This document shows positions 58,066-64,000 of a stretch of 64,000 bases of DNA, piece by piece (position 1 is the stretch's first letter; each line of letters starts with the position of its first letter). A program made the position numbers and the translations under genes. The notes below the pieces were generated by a model, which saw nothing but the letters and a program-made list of their open reading frames with translations, was not told the origin of the DNA and made no database searches. The DNA comes from Flavobacterium sp. MDT1-60 (GTDB taxonomy: Bacteria > Bacteroidota > Bacteroidia > Flavobacteriales > Flavobacteriaceae), in the NCBI RefSeq assembly GCF_014844035.1, contig NZ_CP062159.1, positions 1,364,001 to 1,428,000 of the forward strand, given 5' to 3'.

Positions 58066-59457
58066 ATGGAAATTACAAAAATTTGCTGCATTGGTGCAGG
58101 GTATGTTGGAGGTCCAACAATGGCAGTAATTGCTCAAAAATGTCCTCATATTAAGGTAACTGTCGTTGATTTAAATGAGCAAAGAATTAAGGATTGGAAT
58201 GATCCAAATACAGATAATATTCCAATTTACGAGCCGGGGCTTTCGGAAATTGTTGCTGAGGCAAGAGGAAGGAATCTTTTCTTTTCTACAGAAGTAGACA
58301 AAGCGATCGATGAAGCTCAGGTGATTTTTATATCTGTAAATACACCTACTAAAACCTATGGAAAAGGAAAAGGTATGGCTGCTGATTTGAAATACATTGA
58401 ATTATGTGCCAGACAAATAGCAAAAGTAGCAAAGCAAAATAAAATTGTAGTTGAAAAATCTACATTGCCGGTTAGAACAGCTGAAGCTATTAAAAGCATC
58501 TTAGATAATACAGGAAATGGAGTTCAGTTTCAGATATTGTCAAATCCTGAATTTTTGGCTGAAGGAACAGCAGTAAAAGATTTATTGAACCCAGATCGAA
58601 TTTTGATTGGTGGAGACACAACTTCAGAAGGTGAAACAGCAATTAATGCTTTAGTTGATGTTTATGCGAATTGGGTTGACAAGGACAAAATTTTAACGAC
58701 CAACGTTTGGTCGTCAGAATTATCTAAACTTACTGCAAATGCATTTTTAGCACAACGAATTTCCTCTATCAACGCAATGTCTGAATTGTGTGAAAAAACA
58801 GGTGCTGATGTTAATGAAGTTGCAAAAGCAATTGGGATGGATAGCAGGATTGGACCAAAATTTTTAAAAGCTTCAGTAGGTTTTGGCGGATCTTGTTTTC
58901 AAAAAGATATTTTGAATTTAGTTTATATCGCAAAATCATATGGGTTGAACGAAGTAGCCGATTATTGGGAACAAGTTATTATAATGAATGATCATCAAAA
59001 AAGAAGGTTTTCCAATAAGATTGTCCAGACTTTATATAATACAGTTGCCGGTAAGAAAATTGCATTTTTAGGTTGGGCTTTTAAGAAAGATACTAACGAT
59101 ACCCGAGAATCTGCAGCCATTTATGTTGCTGATGATTTGATAAATGAGCAAGCGCAAATTTCAGTTTATGATCCAAAGGTGTCAAGGGCTAAAATGTTGA
59201 GTGATTTGGATTATTTAGAAACCAGAACTAGTGGAGAGAATAATAGCTCTTTAGCGACATTCGATAGCGCTTATGATGCCTGTAAAGGAGCGCATGCTAT
59301 TGCGATTTTAACCGAATGGGATGAATTTACAACTTATGATTGGCAAAAAATTTACGATTCTATGCATAAACCAGCATTTCTTTTTGATGGAAGAAATATA
59401 TTGGACGCCAAAGAATTGGAATCGATTGGCTTTATTTATAAAGGAATTGGTTCGTAG
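58066..59457 (+). CDS. UDP-glucose 6-dehydrogenase, eukaryotic-like type
   Basis: This 463-residue enzyme oxidises UDP-glucose to UDP-glucuronate with two NAD. It has the Rossmann [43 protein letters not shown], the substrate part [29 protein letters not shown], and the catalytic Cys277 in [10 protein letters not shown]. The wording follows animal and plant UGDH much more closely than E. coli Ugd, which is about 390 residues; such forms are also known in Bacteroidota. UDP-glucuronate would feed capsule polymer or further epimerisation. It is 23 bases after the epimerase. Confidence 0.94.
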   Translation: MEITKICCIGAGYVGGPTMAVIAQKCPHIKVTVVDLNEQRIKDWNDPNTDNIPIYEPGLSEIVAEARGRNLFFSTEVDKAIDEAQVIFISVNTPTKTYGKGKGMAADLKYIELCARQIAKVAKQNKIVVEKSTLPVRTAEAIKSILDNTGNGVQFQILSNPEFLAEGTAVKDLLNPDRILIGGDTTSEGETAINALVDVYANWVDKDKILTTNVWSSELSKLTANAFLAQRISSINAMSELCEKTGADVNEVAKAIGMDSRIGPKFLKASVGFGGSCFQKDILNLVYIAKSYGLNEVADYWEQVIIMNDHQKRRFSNKIVQTLYNTVAGKKIAFLGWAFKKDTNDTRESAAIYVADDLINEQAQISVYDPKVSRAKMLSDLDYLETRTSGENNSSLATFDSAYDACKGAHAIAILTEWDEFTTYDWQKIYDSMHKPAFLFDGRNILDAKELESIGFIYKGIGS

Positions 59458-59541
59458 TTAAATTAGGTATTGGATTAAAATTTAATGTGAAATGAATAAG
59501 GAGACGGATTTGAAAGTTTTATTTCGATATAAAGTGAAATT

Positions 59542-60006
59542 ATGAATTGGTATGTAGTGTATACGAAACCCAAATGGGAGAAAAAAGTGGCCGAAAAACT
59601 TACACAAGCAGGAGTTGAATGTTATTGTCCTTTAATTACACAGATTAAACAATGGTCTGATAGAAAAAAAAAGGTTGAAGTGCCGCTTTTTAATTCTTAT
59701 GTATTTGTTCAGCTCGAGGAAATAGATCGTAATACTGTTTTTCAAGTGCCAGGTGTTGTACGTTATCTCTTTTGGCTTGGTAAACCTGCGATTGTCAGAG
59801 ACGAAGAAATCAGTATTATAAAAAAGAGTCTTAGTGATTCAAATGTAACTGATATTTCTATTACAGCCATGAGAGTGGGCGACAGAATAAAATTAGATTC
59901 CGGGGCATTTACTAATCAGAATGCAATAGTTCAGGAAGTTTCTAATACTCATTATATTTTGGTGCTGGAATCCTTAGGTTGTGTTTTGAAAATAAAATAT
60001 AAATAA
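59542..60006 (+). CDS. UpxY-type NusG-like transcription antitermination factor
   Basis: This 154-residue NusG paralogue has an NGN domain (MNWYVVYTKPKWEKKVAEKLTQAGVECYCPLITQIKQWSDRKKKVEVPLFNSYVFVQ, about 1-58, continuing to GVVRYLFWLGKPAIV) and a short KOW-like C-terminal domain (MRVGDRIKLDSGAFTNQNAIVQEV). In Bacteroides, UpxY proteins are encoded at capsule loci and stop premature termination in their own operon. Here it lies between the UGDH gene and a 296-base leader before the next sugar genes. It is not the housekeeping nusG, which would be near rplK. Confidence 0.92.
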   Translation: MNWYVVYTKPKWEKKVAEKLTQAGVECYCPLITQIKQWSDRKKKVEVPLFNSYVFVQLEEIDRNTVFQVPGVVRYLFWLGKPAIVRDEEISIIKKSLSDSNVTDISITAMRVGDRIKLDSGAFTNQNAIVQEVSNTHYILVLESLGCVLKIKYK

Positions 60007-60302
60007 TTTTTTGCAGAGATTATGCCTTTTTAAGATAAACAAGAAATAAAATTTATTTAATTAGGAATTTTATTTTTTGTTTTTTTTTATAAAGTAAATT
60101 TTTACATGCTGATAAATAGTAAGTTGGAATTTTGTAAGGCATTTTATATTTTTGCTTTTATCCGATTACGGGAAACCGTATTGAATAAATTGAGTTAATA
60201 TGCTATATTTGCCGAGATTATACTTTTTTATAACTGAGCATATAAATGGGGCTTGGAATGGCGAAGCCATATACTGTTGTAACTAAAGTTAATATTTTTT
60301 AA
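60007..60302. promoter_or_regulatory. Long leader between upxY-like gene and tviB-like gene
   Basis: This 296-base region has no credible gene. It holds two similar blocks with the core GAGATTAT (60011-60033 and 60209-60231; about 20 of 23 positions agree), a full promoter (60181-60211), and a short hairpin before the next ORF (GGCTT at 60050-60054 region shifted to 60250-60254, with AAGCC at 60264-60268). It is the likely cis target of the adjacent NusG-like factor, but no known ops sequence (GGCGGTAGCGT) is present. Confidence 0.5.
60181..60211 (+). promoter_or_regulatory. Promoter of the second polysaccharide operon
   Basis: TTG (60181-60183) and TATATTTG (60204-60211) are 20 bases apart, a full -33/-7 match. 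Transcription should start near 60217 and leave a leader of about 85 bases before the ATG at 60303. Confidence 0.72.
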
Positions 60303-61586
60303 ATGAACGAAAATATAAAAATAGCAATTATTGGTCTGGGATATGTTGGACTTCCTTTGGCTAGATTATTTGCAACCAAATATCCGGTTATAGGATTTGA
60401 TATTAATGAATCAAGAGTTGCCGGTTTAAAGTCAGGAACAGACTCTACATTAGAAGTTGAAAGTCATGACTTACAAAAAGTACTAGTTGATAGACCCAAT
60501 TCAGAAATCGGATTGTTTTGTACTACTGAATTAAAAGATATTTATGATTGTAATTATTATATAATTACAGTTCCAACTCCTGTAGATAAAAACAATCGTC
60601 CAGATTTAACTCCATTATATAAATCAAGTGAATCCGTTGGTAAGGTGTTAAAGGCAGGAGATATAGTAATTTATGAATCTACTGTTTATCCGGGAGTTAC
60701 AGAAGAACAATGTGTGCCAGTTTTAGAAAAAATTTCTGGATTAAAATTCAATGAAGATTTCTTTGCAGGATACTCTCCAGAAAGAATCAATCCCGGTGAT
60801 AAAGAACATACTGTTGAAAAGATTTTAAAAGTAACTTCAGGTTCCACTCCTGAAATTGGTGTAAAAGTAGATACACTCTATAAATCTGTTATAACTGCAG
60901 GAACTCATTTAGCGCCAAGTATAAAAGTGGCTGAAGCTGCCAAAGTAATCGAGAATTCACAACGAGACATTAATATTGCATTTGTAAACGAGCTCGCTAA
61001 AATATTCAATTTAATGAATATTGATACTCAGGAAGTATTAGCAGCTGCAGCTACAAAATGGAATTTTTTACCTTTTAAACCAGGGTTAGTTGGAGGGCAT
61101 TGCATTGGTGTTGATCCTTATTATTTAGCACAAAGAGCTCAGGAATTTGGTTATCATCCTGAAATAATCTTAGCAGGACGTCGTTTGAATGATAGTATGG
61201 GTGAATACATCGCCTCTCAAGTCGTTAAGTTAATGATTAAAAAAGGAATTACTGTTAACGGTGCAAACCTACTAATGCTTGGAATTACATTCAAAGAAAA
61301 TTGTCCGGATGTTCGAAATACGAAGATAGTGGATGTAATAACAGGATTGACAGAATACGGGATATCAGTAACAATTTATGACCCGCTTGCTAATGCAAAT
61401 GATGTAAAAAAAGAATATAATTTAGTAACTGTTAATACTGTACCAGCTAATAAATTTGACGCTATTGTTTTAGGAGTTTCACATAATGAATTTTTAAAAC
61501 TAAATTTTTCAGATTTAAAAAAAGAAAATAGTTTATTATACGATGTAAAAGGAGTTTTAGGTACTATAGCTGATAATAGACTATAG
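60303..61586 (+). CDS. UDP-N-acetylglucosamine 6-dehydrogenase, TviB/WbpO-like
   Basis: This 427-residue nucleotide-sugar dehydrogenase has Rossmann motif IAIIGLGYVGLPLARLFA, GYSPERINPGDKEHT, the central EAAKVIENSQRDINIAFVNELA and catalytic Cys267 in GGHCIGVDPYYLAQRA. The end has MLGITFKENCPDVRNTKIVDVI. This layout fits Vi-antigen TviB and WbpO, which make UDP-GlcNAcA or UDP-GalNAcA, better than UDP-glucose or ManNAc dehydrogenases. It follows a new promoter and an 85-base leader and leads the manC-rfbB group. Confidence 0.9.
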   Translation: MNENIKIAIIGLGYVGLPLARLFATKYPVIGFDINESRVAGLKSGTDSTLEVESHDLQKVLVDRPNSEIGLFCTTELKDIYDCNYYIITVPTPVDKNNRPDLTPLYKSSESVGKVLKAGDIVIYESTVYPGVTEEQCVPVLEKISGLKFNEDFFAGYSPERINPGDKEHTVEKILKVTSGSTPEIGVKVDTLYKSVITAGTHLAPSIKVAEAAKVIENSQRDINIAFVNELAKIFNLMNIDTQEVLAAAATKWNFLPFKPGLVGGHCIGVDPYYLAQRAQEFGYHPEIILAGRRLNDSMGEYIASQVVKLMIKKGITVNGANLLMLGITFKENCPDVRNTKIVDVITGLTEYGISVTIYDPLANANDVKKEYNLVTVNTVPANKFDAIVLGVSHNEFLKLNFSDLKKENSLLYDVKGVLGTIADNRL

Positions 61587-61617
61587 GAACTAAAAATTTT
61601 TTTTTATTCAAAAAAAT

Positions 61618-62625
61618 ATGAGTACACATAAGTCAATTACACATGTAATTTTAACCGGAGGAGTAGGTAGTCGATTATGGCCACTTTCTCGTAAAAGCCA
61701 ACCCAAACAATATTTAGAAATATTTGAAGGTAAATCTTTATTTGAGATGACCGTTGATAGAAATAGTCATTTAGCGAATAAGGTAATGGTGGTTGGAAAT
61801 GTAGACAATCATCATTTAAGCGGAAAAGTGATGGATAAGTCTAAAACTTCTTATCTGAATATTGTAGAAGCAACTCCTCGAAATACAGCCGCTGCTATTG
61901 CATTTGCTGCATTTGCGTCAGATCCCGATGATATACTAATTATTACCCCTTCAGATCATATTATTGATTTAATGGATAATTACAATAGTGCTATAGATGA
62001 AGCTGTTTCTAAAGCAAAGGATGGCTTTATAGTTACATTTGGAGTTGTTCCAACTAAACCTGAAACAGGTTATGGTTATATTGAAGCAAAAGGAGATAAG
62101 GTAATTTCTTTTAGAGAGAAACCTAACGAGACAACAGCAAAAGAATTTATTGCAAAAGGAAATTTTTTATGGAACAGCGGAATGTTTTGTTTTAAGGCAA
62201 GAGTTTTACTTGATGAATTAAAACAGTTTCAACCAGATGTTTATGAAAAATCTAAAGCAGTTTGGGAATCCAGTAAAAATGGCTTCTTAGATTTAGATTT
62301 ATCCCTGGAGATTCCATCAATTAGTATTGACTATGCTGTGATGGAACGTAGTAAAAAGATAAAAGTTGTTCCTGCTTCATTTTCATGGTCTGATTTAGGT
62401 TCGTTTGAATCAGTTTATGATTATTTAGTAGCTAAAGGTCATTCGATTGATCAAAATGGTAATATGGTTATTGGCTCTGATATACATACTACTTTTTTAG
62501 GCTTAAAAAATACTATTTTTGTGCATACTCCCTCGGCTAATTTGATTTTGCAAAAAGAAAATTCGCAGGATGTAAAAGATATTTATAGTGAATTAGAGAA
62601 GCAAAATTCTGACTTATTAAATTAA
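61618..62625 (+). CDS. manC: Mannose-1-phosphate guanylyltransferase
   Basis: This enzyme makes GDP-mannose from GTP and mannose-1-phosphate for polysaccharide synthesis. The 335-residue protein has the nucleotidyltransferase signature VILTGGVGSRLWPLSRKSQPKQYL (about 11-34), ATPRNTAAAIAFAA, the metal-binding TPSDHII, ETGYGYIEA, SFREKPN and NFLWNSGMFCF. It lacks the C-terminal phosphomannose-isomerase domain of bifunctional ManC/AlgA, so the isomerase must be separate. A spacing of 31 bases from the dehydrogenase suggests one operon. Confidence 0.95.
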   Translation: MSTHKSITHVILTGGVGSRLWPLSRKSQPKQYLEIFEGKSLFEMTVDRNSHLANKVMVVGNVDNHHLSGKVMDKSKTSYLNIVEATPRNTAAAIAFAAFASDPDDILIITPSDHIIDLMDNYNSAIDEAVSKAKDGFIVTFGVVPTKPETGYGYIEAKGDKVISFREKPNETTAKEFIAKGNFLWNSGMFCFKARVLLDELKQFQPDVYEKSKAVWESSKNGFLDLDLSLEIPSISIDYAVMERSKKIKVVPASFSWSDLGSFESVYDYLVAKGHSIDQNGNMVIGSDIHTTFLGLKNTIFVHTPSANLILQKENSQDVKDIYSELEKQNSDLLN

Positions 62626-62635
62626 GAAATTTAAA

Positions 62636-63685
62636 ATGAAAAAAATACTTATAACAGGAGGTGCTGGTTTTATCGGATCGCACGTGGTAAGACGATTTGT
62701 GAGTAAATATCCAGAATATCAAATTTTTAATCTGGATGCACTTACTTATGCTGGAAATTTAGAAAACATTAAAGATATTGAAAATCAACCTAATTATAAT
62801 TTTGTAAAAGGAGATATCGTTGATGAGGCTTTTATAAATGAACTTTTCTCGATTCATAATTTTGATGGTGTGCTTCACTTAGCGGCAGAGTCTCATGTTG
62901 ATCGCTCAATTGAAGATCCTTTAGCATTTGTAAAAACAAATGTAATAGGAACAATGAATTTATTAAATGCAGCGAAAAATCAATGGAAAGCTAATAATTT
63001 TGAGGGCAAAAGATTTTATCATATTAGCACAGATGAAGTATACGGTTCATTGGGTGCCGAAGGACTTTTTACAGAAACAACTCCTTATGATCCAAATTCA
63101 CCATATTCCGCATCAAAAGCAAGTTCAGACCACTTTGTAAGAGCTTATGGCGAAACTTATGGTTTGCCTTATATTTTGACAAATTGTTCAAACAATTATG
63201 GATCATATCATTTTCCAGAGAAATTGATCCCGCTTTTTATAAATAATATTATCAATAATAAGCCATTGCCGGTATATGGAGATGGAAATTATACGCGTGA
63301 TTGGCTATTTGTCGAAGATCATGCAATTGCTATAGATTTAGTTTTTCATGATGGAAAAAATCATGAAACTTATAATATTGGTGGATTTAATGAATGGAAA
63401 AACATTGATTTGGTTAAATTATTGTGCCAAATTATGGATAAAAAATTAGGAAGAGAAGACGGTACCTCTGCAACCCTTATAACTTATGTAAAAGATAGAC
63501 CTGGGCATGATTTACGGTATGCTATTGACGCTTCAAAAATTAATAGAGAATTAGGTTGGAAGCCTTCTGTTACTTTTGAAGAGGGGCTTGAAAAAACTAT
63601 TAACTGGTATTTGAATAATGAAGATTGGTTGCAAAATGTAACCTCAGGATCTTATAAGGATTATTACCAAAAACAATATTCATAA
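62636..63685 (+). CDS. rfbB: dTDP-glucose 4,6-dehydratase
   Basis: RfbB forms dTDP-4-keto-6-deoxyglucose, precursor of rhamnose, fucosamine-type and other deoxy sugars. The 349-residue protein has TGGAGFIGSHVVRRF, HLAAESHVDRSIEDP, HISTDEVYGSLG with the catalytic Asp-Glu, Tyr157-xxx-Lys161 in SPYSASKASSDHF, and TNCSNNYGSYHFPEKLIPL. rfbA, rfbC and rfbD are not in this window. It begins ten bases after manC. The gene just downstream is an export protein. Confidence 0.97.
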   Translation: MKKILITGGAGFIGSHVVRRFVSKYPEYQIFNLDALTYAGNLENIKDIENQPNYNFVKGDIVDEAFINELFSIHNFDGVLHLAAESHVDRSIEDPLAFVKTNVIGTMNLLNAAKNQWKANNFEGKRFYHISTDEVYGSLGAEGLFTETTPYDPNSPYSASKASSDHFVRAYGETYGLPYILTNCSNNYGSYHFPEKLIPLFINNIINNKPLPVYGDGNYTRDWLFVEDHAIAIDLVFHDGKNHETYNIGGFNEWKNIDLVKLLCQIMDKKLGREDGTSATLITYVKDRPGHDLRYAIDASKINRELGWKPSVTFEEGLEKTINWYLNNEDWLQNVTSGSYKDYYQKQYS

Positions 63686-63723
63686 ACTAAGTTAAAGTAA
63701 CTTAAGGTTAATATATAATTAGT

Positions 63724-64000
63724 ATGAAAAAAACAATATACGTTCTTACCCTCTTTTTTATCTTATTGACATCTTTGAGTATTAATGCTCAAGATATAAT
63801 GAAATCTAAAGATTTAAGTACAGTAAAAGTGGATTATCTTTCAGACGATGATTTAGCAAAAATTAGTGCCCAATTAAAAAATAATAATGCTACAATTGAT
63901 CAGGTAGAATCAATGGTTTTGTCCAAAGGTATGAGTCAGACTGAATTCAATAAGCTTAAAATTAAACTTTCTGAATACGAGAAAAAAAATGTTAAGAATT
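63724..64000 (+). CDS. Polysaccharide export/SLBB-type protein, 3' end cut by window
   Basis: The frame is open from the ATG at 63724 to the window end (92 codons). A signal peptide (MKKTIYVLTLFFILLTSLSINAQ) is followed by DIMKSKDLSTVKVDYLSDDDLAKISAQLKNNN and VLSKGMSQTEFNKLKIKLSEYEKK. This N-terminal helical text resembles the large Bacteroidota outer-membrane exporters that carry several SLBB domains farther on. None of those domains is inside the window, so the call rests on the N-terminus and the capsule context. Confidence 0.7.
   Translation, partial: MKKTIYVLTLFFILLTSLSINAQDIMKSKDLSTVKVDYLSDDDLAKISAQLKNNNATIDQVESMVLSKGMSQTEFNKLKIKLSEYEKKNVKN

Noticed and set aside
60240..60275. A classical ops/JUMPStart element
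   Set aside because: The sequence GGCGGTAGCGT is absent; only a short GGCTT/AAGCC hairpin is seen.

Overview
The window is a 64 kb piece of an AT-rich Bacteroidota chromosome. It is most likely from Flavobacterium or a close relative. Supporting signs are a SusC/SusD pair, an S46 dipeptidyl-peptidase, DUF2490 and CtlX proteins, promoters of the TTG-N19/20-TAnnTTTG type, and starts with few Shine-Dalgarno sequences. No tRNA, rRNA, CRISPR array, insertion sequence, prophage or integrase was seen. Most of the window is a conserved housekeeping backbone.

Layout. (1) 1-20.5 kb: mixed single genes and short operons. They are a CNNM/CorC-type membrane protein cut by the window start, obgE, an S46 peptidase, a 2103-residue alpha-2-macroglobulin-like protein on the minus strand, a TPR protein, the murein recycling ligase mpl, a DUF1287 lipoprotein, a GNAT-radC-HAD-secreted protein operon, rarA, a rhomboid protease, a small secreted protein and a DUF2490 protein. 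(2) 20.5-27.9 kb, minus strand: rlmB, a susC-susD pair and an Omp85-like outer-membrane protein. (3) 28.0-45.6 kb: the str, S10, spc and alpha ribosomal clusters in one direction, rpsL to rplQ with fusA, secY, infA, rpmJ and rpoA. A terminator and a new promoter separate rpsJ from rplC. A further promoter lies before rpsH. Hairpins stand in the leaders of rpsH, rpsD and rplQ. (4) 45.7-53.7 kb: carA, eno, gltA, two tandem guanidino-group-modifying enzymes, a broken marC, a CoA-binding protein and recR. (5) 53.8-64 kb: the start of a capsule or exopolysaccharide locus. It has a Wza-like lipoprotein, a Wzc-like tyrosine autokinase, UDP-sugar epimerase and dehydrogenases, a NusG-like UpxY regulator, manC, rfbB and a second export protein cut by the window end.

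How the genes work together. Region 3 builds the translation, secretion and transcription core. Region 5 makes nucleotide sugars (UDP-glucuronate, probably UDP-GalNAcA, GDP-mannose and a dTDP-deoxyhexose precursor) and exports polymer through a Wza/Wzc-type machine. The NusG paralogue probably assists transcription of the following long operon, which begins with its own promoter and a 5' hairpin.

Two points deserve attention. First, three genes (rpsL, rpsJ, marC) are each broken by a one-base length change in an A/T homopolymer. Two of them are essential, so base-calling error is the likeliest cause. Second, several spacers consist of imperfect repeats with a clear 7-base period (before obgE, after the S46 peptidase, around mpl, between rpsL and rpsG, and between the two amidinohydrolase genes). 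They resemble the heptanucleotide repeats of cyanobacteria and are the most unusual feature here. I found no clearly new multi-gene system.
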